Made by a program: the position numbers and the translations under genes. From Phytophthora hibernalis (lineage: Eukaryota > Oomycota > Peronosporomycetes > Peronosporales > Peronosporaceae), in assembly GCA_012656075.1 (NCBI GenBank), contig JAAKBF010000149.1:62001-126000 (forward strand): a DNA stretch of 64,000 nt. Direction: 5' to 3'. Below are positions 10,501 to 20,116 of this stretch, piece by piece. Under the pieces are notes generated by a model. It did not search any database, was not told the origin of the DNA, and was given only the letters and a program-made list of their open reading frames with translations. How positions within the stretch are numbered: position 1 is the first letter of the stretch; the number at the start of each line of letters is the position of its first letter.

Positions 10501-11500
10501 ACTTAGACTGAAGCATATCGATGTTCTTAATGTAAAGAGCGTGATTCTCGTGCGATAGAATATCCATAGCTTCATACCCCTTGTCCGATCTACGAATGCA
10601 TTTTACATTTCCAGAAACTACATCCATATTATATACGTTAATACCATGTTGGAAGCAGTCCTCAACCTCATCGAGCTGTAGTAGGTCAATGGGCTTGAAG
10701 CTTCGAAATAGGCTCAACGTTTAGTTAACCCCCTTGAAAGAGCAATAGCGCTTGAATGCCTCCTTCACCTGAGCCTGAATTCTGCGAGGATCCTTCTTAG
10801 AGCTCTGGAATGTATGCCAGGCGATGCAGTGGAAGACGCACTTGTTGTTGGTCTTAGGGAAGTTGATTACATGCTTGTTTTCGCGAATAATCTGAGGGAT
10901 GACAGTTTCGCTGTCCCCCAGAGCATGGTCGCGATGGTAGATGAATATCTTGAATGCAGTGATCGGCTTGAGCTTATACCCGGAGCTGGGGTAGTTCAGT
11001 TTGTCAGCCAACTCCATAGAACGGATTTCCGAAATCACCTTCTTTCGAATATCAGCCTTGCTGTTGATAGCGACAGGCTTATTGAACACATACGTGGTAG
11101 CGAGATTTGGATAGAAGTAGCGAGTATCATCAGGATCGGTCTTGCTTACAAGTTCGAACCCAAGAGCAACATTTACCTTAAACGCACTCGCCTGAGTCGA
11201 AAGAACATTCTCGAGCTTGTCGTAGAAAACAGAAGGCTCAACACCCTCATATAGGTGTGATTCCATGTGATTACCATTGTAAAAACGGTACTTAGGATCA
11301 GCCTTGTAGTCAGGCGACAAGTGTTTCTCAAGGGTTTCAATCGAAACATTGTACTGCTTAGCTACCAATCTCAGGTTGATTGGGCGCGAAACGTTGCTTA
11401 CATAAACCATCTTACCCGTTCTACCACGCACCTTAACACGGTAGCTACTACCCCATTTGATAGCTTGGATATTTAATCTCTTTAATCCTTCGAGCTCGTG
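7538..11500 (-). pseudogene. Maverick protein-primed family B DNA polymerase, copy A
   Basis: This is the replicative polymerase of the element. Readable in order: an N-terminal region with NKCVFHCIAWHTF, a C2H2 finger (CPKCEMVF...H), the exonuclease with YDFEAIL (Exo I, near 10300) and GRYDLNL (Exo II, near 9870), an HNH-like insert (GLCYCQ, ADRINHNLGH, SCVKCN, about 9070-9170), polymerase motif A GYDANAVYLW, motif B KLVGNSAFG, motif C MDTDSAY (8014-8025), and a thumb region to 7538. Breaks: TAA at 10721-10723 and frame shifts near 10408, 9955, 9415, 9175 and 7862. The true N-terminus is unclear; an ATATAG box lies at 11513-11518. The first third is duplicated at 31345-33593. Catalytic residues are present, but the gene as given cannot make the enzyme. 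Confidence 0.85.
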
Positions 11501-11512
11501 TGCAAATGTTGC

Positions 11513-11518
11513 CTATAT
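11513..11518 (-). promoter_or_regulatory. ATATAG box upstream of the polymerase
   Basis: The coding strand reads ATATATAGGCAACATTTG. The polymerase frame is open from just after it. No in-frame ATG is visible until 11431, so the original start may be lost. The same box is present in copy B near 31326-31331. Confidence 0.35.
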
Positions 11519-11740
11519 ATTGTTGGGTATATTATTCTTCGTAGATATGACTTTATAATCTTTTGGATCTTGTATCAGGATCGACTTTATATCATACTAA
11601 TATACAAAAATCTGAAATGAATTAATTCAGATATTTGGAGTATGCCTTGGTGGAGGTTTTAAGCCAGTTATTTGAAGCGTGTTGTCGGCGTCAGTCATTG
11701 GCTATATTCTTGACTTTTTATCTGAGAAAAAATTGATTAA

Positions 11741-11944
11741 TTAATTAAGTTCAGTTTCAGCGCTTTCTGTTTCGTTAAGTTCGGTTCTGGGCTTACGCTT
11801 GCGAGCTCGAATCTGCTTTCTATTCTTGTCGTCGTAGCTCTTTTGATACGACAAGCGAGCGTCGCGTGTGCGCTGGTAGTAGCGCTTCTGTGCTGCTTTG
11901 ATACGTTCCTTGCTAGCTTGGTATTGCTCAGGAGAGTACGCCAT
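11741..11944 (-). CDS. Small basic Maverick protein, copy A
   Basis: The protein is 67 residues: MAYSPEQYQASKERIKAAQ, then an extremely basic middle (RKQIRARKRKPR) and an acidic, serine/threonine-rich tail ending ELN. Such small basic proteins in DNA viruses often bind DNA or direct nuclear entry; no domain identifies it, so that is inference. It is intact and identical at protein level to copy B at 30901-31104, which suggests that either recent duplication or constraint preserved it. An ATATAG box is 4 nt before the ATG. It is the first gene of the virus block next to the CRN-derived segment. Confidence 0.55.
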   Translation of the reverse strand: MAYSPEQYQASKERIKAAQKRYYQRTRDARLSYQKSYDDKNRKQIRARKRKPRTELNETESAETELN

Positions 11945-11948
11945 GTTA

Positions 11949-11954
11949 CTATAT
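11949..11954 (-). promoter_or_regulatory. ATATAG box upstream of the basic protein
   Basis: The coding strand reads AATATAGTAACATGG, with the box 4 nt before the ATG at 11944. It is conserved in copy B at about 30891-30896. Confidence 0.35.
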
Positions 11955-12039
11955 TACTAACTTTATATTTATCACGATCGATCAACAAATACTTGGTAAT
12001 TGAGAAGTTGAAAACACAATGCTTCCATTAAATTATTAA

Positions 12040-12498
12040 TCATTTCCTCTTTCCTCTTCCTCTGTTTCTCTTTGTGCTCTGTGAGGGTTGTTGTTGTTGA
12101 GGTTGTCGCTGAGCTTCAGTAGCAGGAAGCAGCGAAGTGTGCTCGGTCAATTCTTGATGCTGCGCTCCAGCAGCAAAAGTCAGGTCGGTCATTTCTTGTC
12201 GCTGGGCTTGTAACGGTGTCTCGTCCTTCGCTACCTCGATCATGTTGTCAAGCTTCGATTTCCAATGTTGCGAATATGACAGAATCGCCCCCATCGCAAT
12301 GTCAACACCAATCATCCGACACACGATAAGCGAGCGGCCAGGAGCTGTTAAACATCCTTTTTCGTCGGTTGGATTCTCTCCGAAGGCCAAAACAATGATT
12401 GTAATGACCGCCAATATGACAGGTACGAAGCATTGAGCGTTGATGATCCACCGTCTGTATCCTGCTCTACACAAGAAAATTAGCAACAGCATATTCAA
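12040..12498 (-). CDS. Putative membrane protein with Gln-rich basic tail, copy A
   Basis: The open frame runs about 150 codons. It has one strong hydrophobic segment (CFVPVILAVITIIVLAFG), a cysteine-containing loop, a second weaker hydrophobic stretch (IGVDIAMGAILSY), a charged linker with MTDLTF and ELTEHT, and a glutamine-rich, very basic end (QPQQQQPSQSTKRNRGRGKRK without a domain match). No ATG opens it cleanly. Its frame is reached by splicing from the CRN module: donor GTATTC and acceptor TGTGTAG join the frame after SRALKYKRT. It may thus be the second exon of a CRN-headed chimera rather than a separate gene. The copy at 30348-30805 is broken by one missing G. Confidence 0.4.
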   Translation of the reverse strand: MNMLLLIFLCRAGYRRWIINAQCFVPVILAVITIIVLAFGENPTDEKGCLTAPGRSLIVCRMIGVDIAMGAILSYSQHWKSKLDNMIEVAKDETPLQAQRQEMTDLTFAAGAQHQELTEHTSLLPATEAQRQPQQQQPSQSTKRNRGRGKRK

Positions 12499-12581
12499 AC
12501 GATTAGGGGCGAGAATACGTACGCTTATATTTCAGCGCTCTGGAAGCAGTTCCACCAATGTCAACGCGAACATGACCCGGA

Positions 12582-12904
12582 ACCACCACCAGCACGTGAA
12601 CTTGGCCCTCACCGGTTGAAAATTATCCCAAAAGTACTTGACGTTCTTGAGCTTCCACGACGCGCGCATCTTCACGCAGCCTTGCATGTCCGCTCTGAAG
12701 CACCGCGTCAGAGCATCGCCGTCCGAGCCACGCGCCGTCCGCCTTCTTCGCCAGGAAGAGCTGCAGGTCCGGCGTCAAAAGTGATAGTCGAAGAGTTCTT
12801 TCCTTGATCGCATCCTTCAACGCTGACACAGACGCGCCCTCGTCGATGTCCACCTCAAACGCGTTTCCTGCCACACCAACGATAGCACAGAAGAGCTTCA
12901 CCAT
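12582..12904 (-). pseudogene. Crinkler (CRN) N-terminal module, copy A
   Basis: CRN proteins are oomycete effectors or cell-death-related proteins built from a ubiquitin-like LFLAK head and exchangeable C-terminal domains. Seen: MVKLFCAIVGVAGNAFEV at the start, LQLFLAKKADGAWL, then in a shifted frame KNVKYFWDNFQPGEG and HVLVVVP at the 3' limit. Compared with copy B there are compensating indels around the AIKE region and further shifts after GAWL, so this copy cannot encode an intact head. The 5' flank keeps a CRN core promoter at 12918-12934. The sequence beyond HVLVV is the duplicated Maverick-linked segment. Confidence 0.75.
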
Positions 12905-12917
12905 CTTTCCACGAGCC

Positions 12918-12934
12918 GGCAGGTTCTAGAATGA
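12918..12934 (-). promoter_or_regulatory. Oomycete Inr-type core promoter of CRN copy A
   Basis: The coding strand reads CCTCATTCTAGAACCTGCC, 14 nt or more before the ATG. TCATTYY followed by a T/C-rich flank is the oomycete initiator pattern. The same block precedes CRN copy B. Confidence 0.5.
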
Positions 12935-13098
12935 GGGAGAATTTCTGGGCGGAAGAGAGGGCGTGTCACATAGACTTCCAACCAATGATGAGACGCCACG
13001 CGTTGCGCTATTCCTTGCGGTAAAAAACTGTTCTATTGAATTTATCCGTGTTCCAAGATCTAGGCTCGCTCTCAGCTGGAACAGTTGTCGAGATATCA

Positions 13099-13213
13099 GT
13101 CGAGGTTGCGTCGTCGAAATAGCAGCTGCCTCGAAAGAACGTTCCAGGATTGGTCTCGTTGGTAAATTACGGAAAGTAAAAAACTGCCGGCGTAATGCTC
13201 CATGACCCACTAC
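13099..13213 (-). repeat. Dispersed repeat A, copy 2
   Basis: It matches 1935-2051 closely and ends at the same base pattern (GTAGTGGG on the minus strand). Here that end abuts the MULE inverted repeat starting at 13211. Confidence 0.6.
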
Positions 13214-13236
13214 AGAGAACCCTGGCCAACTTAATA
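13211..13236 (+). repeat. Left arm of the 26-bp inverted repeat
   Basis: It is a perfect inverted match to 20087-20112. Similarity ends abruptly after 26 bp. Confidence 0.75.
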
Positions 13237-14600
13237 TCACCCGTGGACGCACTTTCTATTAAGTATAACAGTGTTGTTAGATAGTAGAGGGAGCACCACA
13301 AGAAGACCGGTGTTGATCTCTGGGTTTATAAGAAGGTATGGATGACTGGTGTGTTGTTTCAGGAGTGGCTGGGCGAGCTTGTCATGCATCAACAACGGTG
13401 CAATATTGCCCTCCTACTCAATATTGTCCTGGGAAACCTGCAGCTCAAGCCGTCATTGTCATTTAACTACCGCCCAACAACATTTCTCGTTACAACCGCC
13501 GGACCCTGGAATCATTTTGGCGTTTAAGCGGCAGTTCGGCATCGGCGGCTCCAGCATGAGTTGAGCGTGAGGAGGCGGGTGCGACTTCATATACTTCAAG
13601 TATTAAATATTTTCACCCTATCAATATACCGGTACTTCCAGGAAAAACGGTGGATAAGTCCTGTTGGCACGATGTTTACCCATGTGGAAACGAAGGTTTT
13701 TCAGGCCGGCTGCGGAAAAAGCAACGTGAGGAGCAGGAAGCGGCGTGGGCGCGGACATCGACCCGAAGCCTTTTAGTATGTAATATTTGGCGCTGAACAA
13801 GTATGATAGTGTATACTTTTCATATGTTCATGGAATTGACAGACAACTGTCCGGAAATACTTTGTTTACAAATCTCGGCAAACCATTTTCTGGTGTGCAA
13901 CACTCCCGCGACAAGTGCCACGGGCTGCTGGCGTTCCCTCGATCCCGCCCTTCAGAAGTTTCTTGCCGATCGACAATGCGGTGGCGCCCGTGGCTTGCGT
14001 AGCGGCTGTCGTTGGTCAGCAGCGCGCGCCCAGGTTAACAAATGTATTGAAAAATCCCCATCGAGCATTAAGTTTGAAGTTTGACAAGTATTAATTAGGA
14101 AGTTGCTAGTGGTACAAAACAGGAGTGATGGTCAAATATATTTTACGCCAGTCAAATTTATTTGACGCTGGTATTTTTGCAATTGAAATTTACAACCCAC
14201 AACCTTTTTTAATCATGGCGCGCTGTGGCCACGTGTTTCATTCTGGCTTCTTCTTCCTCGCCCAAGACGCCCCAGAAGCCCCCGCCGCGCGCGCTTCTCC
14301 AGAGCTGCACTTGTACACCGGTGTTACCCGTCCCCTCCCGCTCAAGTCCAATCTACACGCTAGCATCCGGCGCTGAACGTGCTCGCACTGAACTTACCTG
14401 TACGTGCACTAGCATGCATCTCACTTGTGTGTCTAAACCTAACAACTGCGTGCATCCATTCACAGCTAGCCGGGCTGTGAGGTCATGAGCGACGACTCGT
14501 CGGGTAACGAATACCTTCCTCACCAAGATGACCCCCTGTCGATCGTGTTTGGTTCGATGATTGGACCAGTTTCGACGTATACGTCGCGCGCTACCAGCAA
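13237..14600. other. Non-coding 5' part of the MULE
   Basis: Only short open frames without recognisable domains occur in these 1.36 kb. Nothing else is supported. Confidence 0.4.
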
Positions 14601-15298
14601 ATGACGTGTCAGCTGTATCGCGTACGTTCCTCGACAACTGCTGCTATCAGAAACAAAAAGATCCGCGAGAGGGCAAAATGGAGTGAAGACGATCTCATCC
14701 CTGAGGATCAAGGCCCTTACTACAGGAAGTACGAGTGTACCCACGCCAAGGACACCCGAGAGAGGGGTAAAGGGAAGCGGACTGGTCACTTCGTGCGTAG
14801 TGGGGACTGCTATGCGGGTGTTGCTGCCGCGTTATCGTTCTGTGAGGAGACCGAGTCGTATCGCGTCAAGATTACACGGAGCATGTACAAACACAGCCAT
14901 GTGGTCGGAAGGGAAGAATTCGAGAATTATTCGTCTCAGAGGAAAGTGCAGGACGAATGTGTTATTGAAGTCGTGAACGAACTTCAAATGGCTGGGTCAA
15001 AGACGAAGCTGATTCATGAGTTCATCAAGAAAACGACAGGTACGGTAAACAAATTCCGACTGGTATTGCATTGATACTATCTGCTTCATACGTCACTTTT
15101 TGATTGTATAATTGTACAAACTGTTTCGTACGATTGGTATGTTTTGTATTGTTTGTACGTCCACACTATTTCAGATAAGAAGATTGCCTTGAAGGATGTC
15201 CACAACCTGGTTCAAAAACTGAAGAGGGGCCGTTTGACGGCTGGGACTGTCGAGGAACGTCTGGAGATCGTGTTGCGCACTCTGACGCTGTGCTGCTG
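14601..15298 (+). CDS. MULE N-terminal FAR1-like DNA-binding region
   Basis: Two exons, 14601-15039 and 15175-15298, join across a GT-AG intron of 135 bp (donor GGTACGG, acceptor TTTCAG) without frame change. The protein has RVRSSTTAAIRNKKIRER, a CTHAK...RGKGKR basic patch, GDCYAGV and YRVKITRSMYKHSH, the cysteine and histidine pattern of the zinc-binding FAR1/WRKY-GCM1-like head of Mutator-like transposases, followed by an alpha-helical linker (ALKDVHNLVQKLKRGRL). This head is expected to bind the element ends. The frame stops at 15298, short of the catalytic domain at 16445, so the transposase is split or the model lacks an intron. Confidence 0.6.
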
Positions 15299-15860
15299 AT
15301 GACGGAGGCGTTCTTGCGCCACGACGAAGCGCTGACAGAGGTCCGGCGGGAGGTGTACAACATGTTGGTCGAGGAGGAGTGGAGGATTGCGATGCAGTCG
15401 CCACTACCTGACGACGCAGTGCCTGGAATCACCGCCACAGCTTGTGCCCTTCGCGCGCGAATTCCGAAGTGAGAAAAATGGAAGGTTCGCGGGGCCGAGC
15501 AGCGACAGCGGTGTCCAGAGCAAAGTGACGGGTACACCCCGAAGGTCACAGCGAGCTCCTACTGATACATGCCGATCCAGGGCAATACCCGTCGGACGTA
15601 GAGAGTAGTGATATGGTATTTGCGGCGTAGCATGTTAGCGATATGTCAACATATATCTTTTAAACCGCGGCATATCTGCTGCATGTAAAGCGGTCGACTA
15701 ATCTATATTTGGCAGGCGTCCAATGGCTTGAGCTATACTTTAATTTAAAAAATAAGATCGGAGAGGTCAAAAACGAAAATCCAGAAACGGGGCAAGACGA
15801 AAGGATTCGAAGGAGGATCAGGGGAATGCCGGGAACGATGAGTGGTCCTCATTTGAAAAT

Positions 15861-16355
15861 TTGCCGGATGGGCGTACGCGATCAAGTCCTCGCACGGACC
15901 CTGTTGCAGACGCCGCCGACACCGGAGACGTCGACTTCCCGCATCTCTTGCGGCAGCTGCGCGCGGTGGGATGGAAGGCAAAGCGATCGAGCGGCCTGGC
16001 GAACGAGTGGAATTACACGACTCCAGATGGTGCTCGCGTGTTTGTCGGGGAGTCTGCGATCGTGGCGCATGCGCTGAAGTCGGGATTATTATTAGACGAG
16101 AGTGCGCGGGACGAGAGCGCGCAGGACGAGAGAGCGCCGGACGAGGGCGCGCAGGACGAGAACAAGCCAGAGACCCCGTATGACGATGTGCGGCCGTCCC
16201 ATATTGACACTGACATTATGCTGACCCAGAGAACTGTAAACACGCTCTCTGGAACGCCGAGCGACGCCGAGGAGGGCTCCGAGCGAGTCGATCTCTCTCA
16301 AGGAGCCGTGACGCGAACCTTCGGGTTGTCGCAGACCATACTGCAGGCTGATTAG
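15861..16355 (+). CDS. Transposon-associated domain protein with acidic repeat
   Basis: The frame runs 164 codons. Near the start is FPHLLRQLRAVGWKAKRSSG, followed by GLANEWNYTTPDGARVFVGE and AHALKSGLL. I recognise this block from many oomycete transposon-derived proteins, where it recurs with Ulp1 and chromodomain modules; its function is not known to me. A tandem of five or six DE-(S/R/G)-A-(R/Q/P)-D units follows (16097-16160). It probably belongs to the MULE polyprotein rather than being an independent gene. Confidence 0.4.
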   Translation: MPDGRTRSSPRTDPVADAADTGDVDFPHLLRQLRAVGWKAKRSSGLANEWNYTTPDGARVFVGESAIVAHALKSGLLLDESARDESAQDERAPDEGAQDENKPETPYDDVRPSHIDTDIMLTQRTVNTLSGTPSDAEEGSERVDLSQGAVTRTFGLSQTILQAD

Positions 16356-16444
16356 ACGGAGCGAGATGCAGCAGCCAGCCTACACCAACTGGAAGAGGAG
16401 AATCGAGAAGCTCCGCAACAGTATTTATCGACGAGAAGAAGACA

Positions 16445-18488
16445 GTGCAGACTATTACGCTGCAATCGCATCAGATGCGACGATTTTTCCAGGCGTTTCC
16501 AGAAGTTGTGCTACTTGATTCAACTCATAACACAAATGCTTCACGCTACAAGTTGTTCAGTTTTATGGTGAACGACGTTTTTGGACGTGTGAGTATCCGA
16601 TTTTTCCATTGTTTAGATATCTTACGACTGATGTTAACATCTACGTGTGTGTGCATTGTGATCGTGAATACAGGGTCAATACGTGCAGCATGGACTTGTT
16701 GAGAATGAGAGCCATGCGTGCATGACAGATGCAATTTCGGCTTTCAAGTCCGAGAATCCAACGTGGGATAGAATCAGAGTCTTTATGGTTGACAAAGATT
16801 TCAGTGAGATCTCATTGTTGCAGAAAGAGTTTCCTCAAGCTACAGTTCTGTTATGCAGGTGCCATATCAAGAAGTACCTGCGCACTGAGATAGCAAAGCG
16901 TGAGTATGGAGGCAGACAATCTTTCGATATCGGCAAAGTAGAAGACAGCTTTGACATGATGATGAGGGCATCGAGCAAACCGATGTACGACAAAGGATTG
17001 CGATAGCTTTACTACCTATTGGACGGATTTGAAGAGCGTCATGTTCTCCTGACCCTGTACACCCTCTGCTTCAATACTTTATGAGAAATTGGGACTCTTG
17101 TAAGGATAAGTGGGCAGCGTATGCCAGGGATGGCCTCGCCCATTTAGGCAACAATACCAACAACAGGTACGTAGTCGTTATGGTGATTCGGTATTATATG
17201 ATTGCTGTTCTGATCCAGCGAATATTCCTTCAGGTTGGAGGCCTCGTGGGGAGGATTGAAAGAAATTTTGAAGCCGGAAATGGGGTTAGAAGAGTGTGCG
17301 GATACCCTACTAATACTGCAAACAGCTGCTGAGATGGAGTACGCATCACAGTTTGCTGTCATTGGTTCCAGAAGGTACTATGATGTCGATGACCAACTGA
17401 ATAAGGTGGCCACCATGGTCAGTCCGTACGCCTTCGAGCTTCTTCGTGAAGAGTACGATCTGGTTGCTAGTGGTGGAGCATGCTATGAAGTTCATCGAGT
17501 TCAAGTTACGGTGTACGATCTGAAATCGGCTCGTACTGGGGCGTCCTATCACGTGAACGTAGAGGTACGTACGTGGCGGCACGTTTAACTACATTCTGAA
17601 CTAACCATTCAGTTTACGCGTTACGGTTTGATCGCTCTGTGGTTTTTGTAGACTTACACATGCTCGTGTAGCTTCATGCGCACGAGTTTACTGCCGTGCC
17701 GTCATGTTATATTCCTACGTCAGCATCTCAAGAAGAAAAACACAATTCCAATGAATCACGTCAATCCACGATGGGTTGTTACCACACCCCTGAACCAACC
17801 CGTCGCAGATTCAGAGGACAATGATCGTGTTTGTTCTTCGTATCACGTCAGTGAGTCTCACATGCGGTCCGCTGAGCATGCCGTTCAAAATGGCACTACC
17901 AAGTGGAAGACGACAATGGATATCGCCGGGAGAACATGTGAAAGTATGATCAAACAGGGCACTCCCGATTTTCGCAAAATGGCAGCGGCATTGAGGTGTT
18001 TCGACGAGCTTGTAACGAGAGGAGTCGTACCCATTGTGTATGTCCCAAAGGAGACTAATAATGGAGAAGGGATTGGCCAGGCCTCGGATGACAGTATGGA
18101 ATATGTATCGGATGCCAGCACAGGTGTTGCTGCTTCCCCCTCCAACTCGGACTGTGATGAAGAGCGACCACCTGAGGGGGCCACACAAGCTACGGGTGTC
18201 CCTGATTGCACACGTACAAACCAGGTACCAACCCGTACAAACCAGGTACCAACCCGTACAAACCAGGTCCAAATCGGTACAAACCAGGTACAAACCAGTA
18301 CAAACCAGGTCCAAATCGGTACAAACCAGGTACAAACCCGTACAGACGGATCCACCCTACTCAACTCTACTCCGCCAAAATTGGGTACTCACCCCGGGCT
18401 TAAAGTTTTACGATCCGCCCGGCGATTAAAGCGAGGACAACACTACTCCGAATCGAGCGAGAAGATGAAGAAGTCCGGAATTTCATAG
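16445..18488 (+). pseudogene. MULE transposase, DDE core and SWIM finger
   Basis: The catalytic core reads VVLLDSTHNTN (first D), FMVDKDFSEI (second D) and LLCRCHIKKYLR, typical of Mutator-like transposases. It is interrupted by an intron at 16589-16673 (after FGR) and in-frame stops near 17004 and 17080. It resumes at RNWDSCKDKW, crosses an intron at 17167-17233, continues through EASWGGLKEIL, crosses an intron at 17565-17651, and reaches TCSCSFMRTSLLPCRHV, a SWIM zinc finger (CxC...CxH). All three introns are GT-AG and keep frame. The tail contains a 21-bp minisatellite. A stop at 18488 separates it from the peptidase part. The element is likely inactive. Confidence 0.7.
18203..18345 (+). 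repeat. Coding minisatellite of 21-bp units
   Basis: Six to seven tandem units each contain GTACAAACCAGGT, encoding RTNQVPT or IGTNQVQ. The unit keeps the frame. The word GTACAAAC recurs elsewhere in the same MULE near 15095 and 19880-19945. Confidence 0.8.
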
Positions 18489-18754
18489 ATGCGTTGAGTG
18501 ACAATGAATGCAAGAAACCCTCTTATCGTGTCAGTGAGACCGTTAAAAGCAAAGGAAGACCGGCAATCAAGCGAACGCAGAAACGCGAAGAAAAAACGGA
18601 TGAAAAGGTCTGTAGCGGAAGCTACACGTCTGGAACATGGCACACTTGTCCCAGTGAAAGATTTAAAAGCGGTCCGTGCCACTTTGGCTAGCGCATCCAC
18701 TGTAGTTTGCGCTACGCCAGTCTTAAGTAGCCTGAGCGTACGTGCTGTACCCCG

Positions 18755-19714
18755 TTGAAATCAGCCAAACCCATCATCCTGTCCAAGAAATATGCCTCGT
18801 TAACAAGTGTTACGGAAGTATTCCCGGCGGAATTCGCCCATAAGTGTGATGCCCGGATTCGCTCATATCAAGCCACGCTCACGGAGGACCTACGAAAACA
18901 AAGACGCTTTGGGATCAAGATACCTTCTATTGGAATCTTCACGCAGACCGACTTACAAACTATGCTTGACTGGCACACTAGTCAAGAAATATTGGAGGGA
19001 ATGGCCGACCTATCATTGTGGGTACATTTGAGCAAGTACGACCGTATCAGTCTTCCAGCCCCATTCAACGATTGTACTCAAGTCCCATTGCGCGATTTGG
19101 CTTCTCAGCTAAACGAGGTGGACCTAGGAACCCACGTATCTAGTTTGTTTGGCCCCATTGCAAAGCACGAACTTCGTTGGTTCCGGAGGGAGGCATGGTT
19201 TCAGGACTCTACGTTCAAGATAGTGATGGGGTATCTGGTGGAGCTCGGTCAGAAAGTTCTTGGATTATCGATTGGTGCTATCAACCCCTGTATGTTCACG
19301 TCAGTGATACACAAGCGCAAAAAGAGACCATCGAAGCCACCGACCCCTTCAATCCCAGTAATTCGGTCGTCCTACTCCCGATGTGGATGCAAGCACACTG
19401 GTGCGCGGCTGTTTTCGACTGTCGCCAGTGGTCGTGCCGACTCTTTGACCCGATGCAAAAAGAAGAACTATGATGAGATGGAGGTCATGATAAAGGCGCT
19501 GTTTCCGACAAAGTCGCGAAACCTATCGTTTGAGAAAGTTATCTCGCCCTATCAAGAGGACACCTGCAACTGCGGACTGTATTGCCTGATATTTTTCGAG
19601 TATCACGTTAGAGGCATACCAATGATCGACCTCAGACGTAGAGTCCTAGGATATCTTCGCTTCAGATATCTGTTCAAGGCGTGTCTTGGTAGCACGGAGT
19701 GGGACTCGGAGTAA
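18755..19714 (+). pseudogene. Ulp1-type (C48) cysteine peptidase module of the MULE
   Basis: Ulp1-like peptidases cleave SUMO-type conjugates and are carried by some MULEs. Seen: a long helical lead-in, WFRREAWFQDSTFKIVMGYL, and the substrate-binding strand LGAINP-like block (SIGAINP). A shifted frame at about 19300-19470 carries HWCAAVFD and RLFDPMQ (catalytic H and D). The first frame then returns with YQEDTCNCGLYCLIFFEY (Q and catalytic C). The middle segment therefore lies in a different frame, from two compensating indels or an unrecognised intron. An additional linker coding stretch lies at 18494-18754, also with frame changes. All catalytic residues are present. Confidence 0.65.
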
Positions 19715-20086
19715 TGACGTCAATCTCGTTCGATAGAATCAACCGTATTCAGTACGCGCCGCATTTACGCGTCAATGCTTTCAGAGCCGTATGCGCAACC
19801 TTGAACTTGATATCTCTAAATATATCCCCGGATGGGGTAAGTTTTGAAAACTATAAAACGTACTTAGAGAGATGGTTTGTACACGTACAAACCGTTTTAT
19901 ACGTATTGGTACCGTTTTGTACAAATACAAACAGTTTGTACCTGATTTGTACCTCTTAGCACGGCTATGTGTGACCGTTTTGTACCACTAGCACGAGCCT
20001 AATAATTAAGCCCCATAGTTAAGCCTGACTACCGAGTCGGTGGATCGATATATGATTAAGTACACTAGGATATTAGACAACAGAGG

Positions 20087-20112
20087 TATTAAGTTGGCCA
20101 GGGTTCTCTGTA
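20087..20112 (-). repeat. Right arm of the 26-bp inverted repeat
   Basis: It is a perfect inverted match to 13211-13236. A kinase fragment starts 5 bp outside it. Confidence 0.75.
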
Positions 20113-20116
20113 CTAG

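Larger units (their letters stand above)
9257..12582 (-). repeat. Inverted duplication, arm A
   Basis: This 3.3-kb segment is nearly identical to 30264-33584 in inverted orientation; by eye about 15-20 differences, several of them one-base indels in short homopolymers. It runs from the CRN HVLVV motif, through the membrane-protein ORF and the basic-protein gene, into the polymerase. In arm A the virus sequence continues past 9257; in arm B it stops there. Confidence 0.9.
13211..20112 (+). mobile_element. MULE with Ulp1-type peptidase module, bounded by a 26-bp inverted repeat
   Basis: A perfect 26-bp inverted repeat (13211-13236 and 20087-20112, outer end TACAGAGAACCCTGGCCAAC) encloses a FAR1-like DNA-binding ORF, a DDE transposase of Mutator-like type, a SWIM finger and a Ulp1-like peptidase, all on the plus strand. 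The outer bases are TA on both sides, and no 9-bp duplication of the MULE type is visible. The inverted repeat may therefore belong to a different or nested element. Several reading-frame breaks suggest an inactive copy. Confidence 0.6.

Noticed and set aside
18203..18345. CRISPR-like array in the MULE
   Set aside because: The units are contiguous 21-bp coding repeats without spacers, and the organism is a eukaryote.
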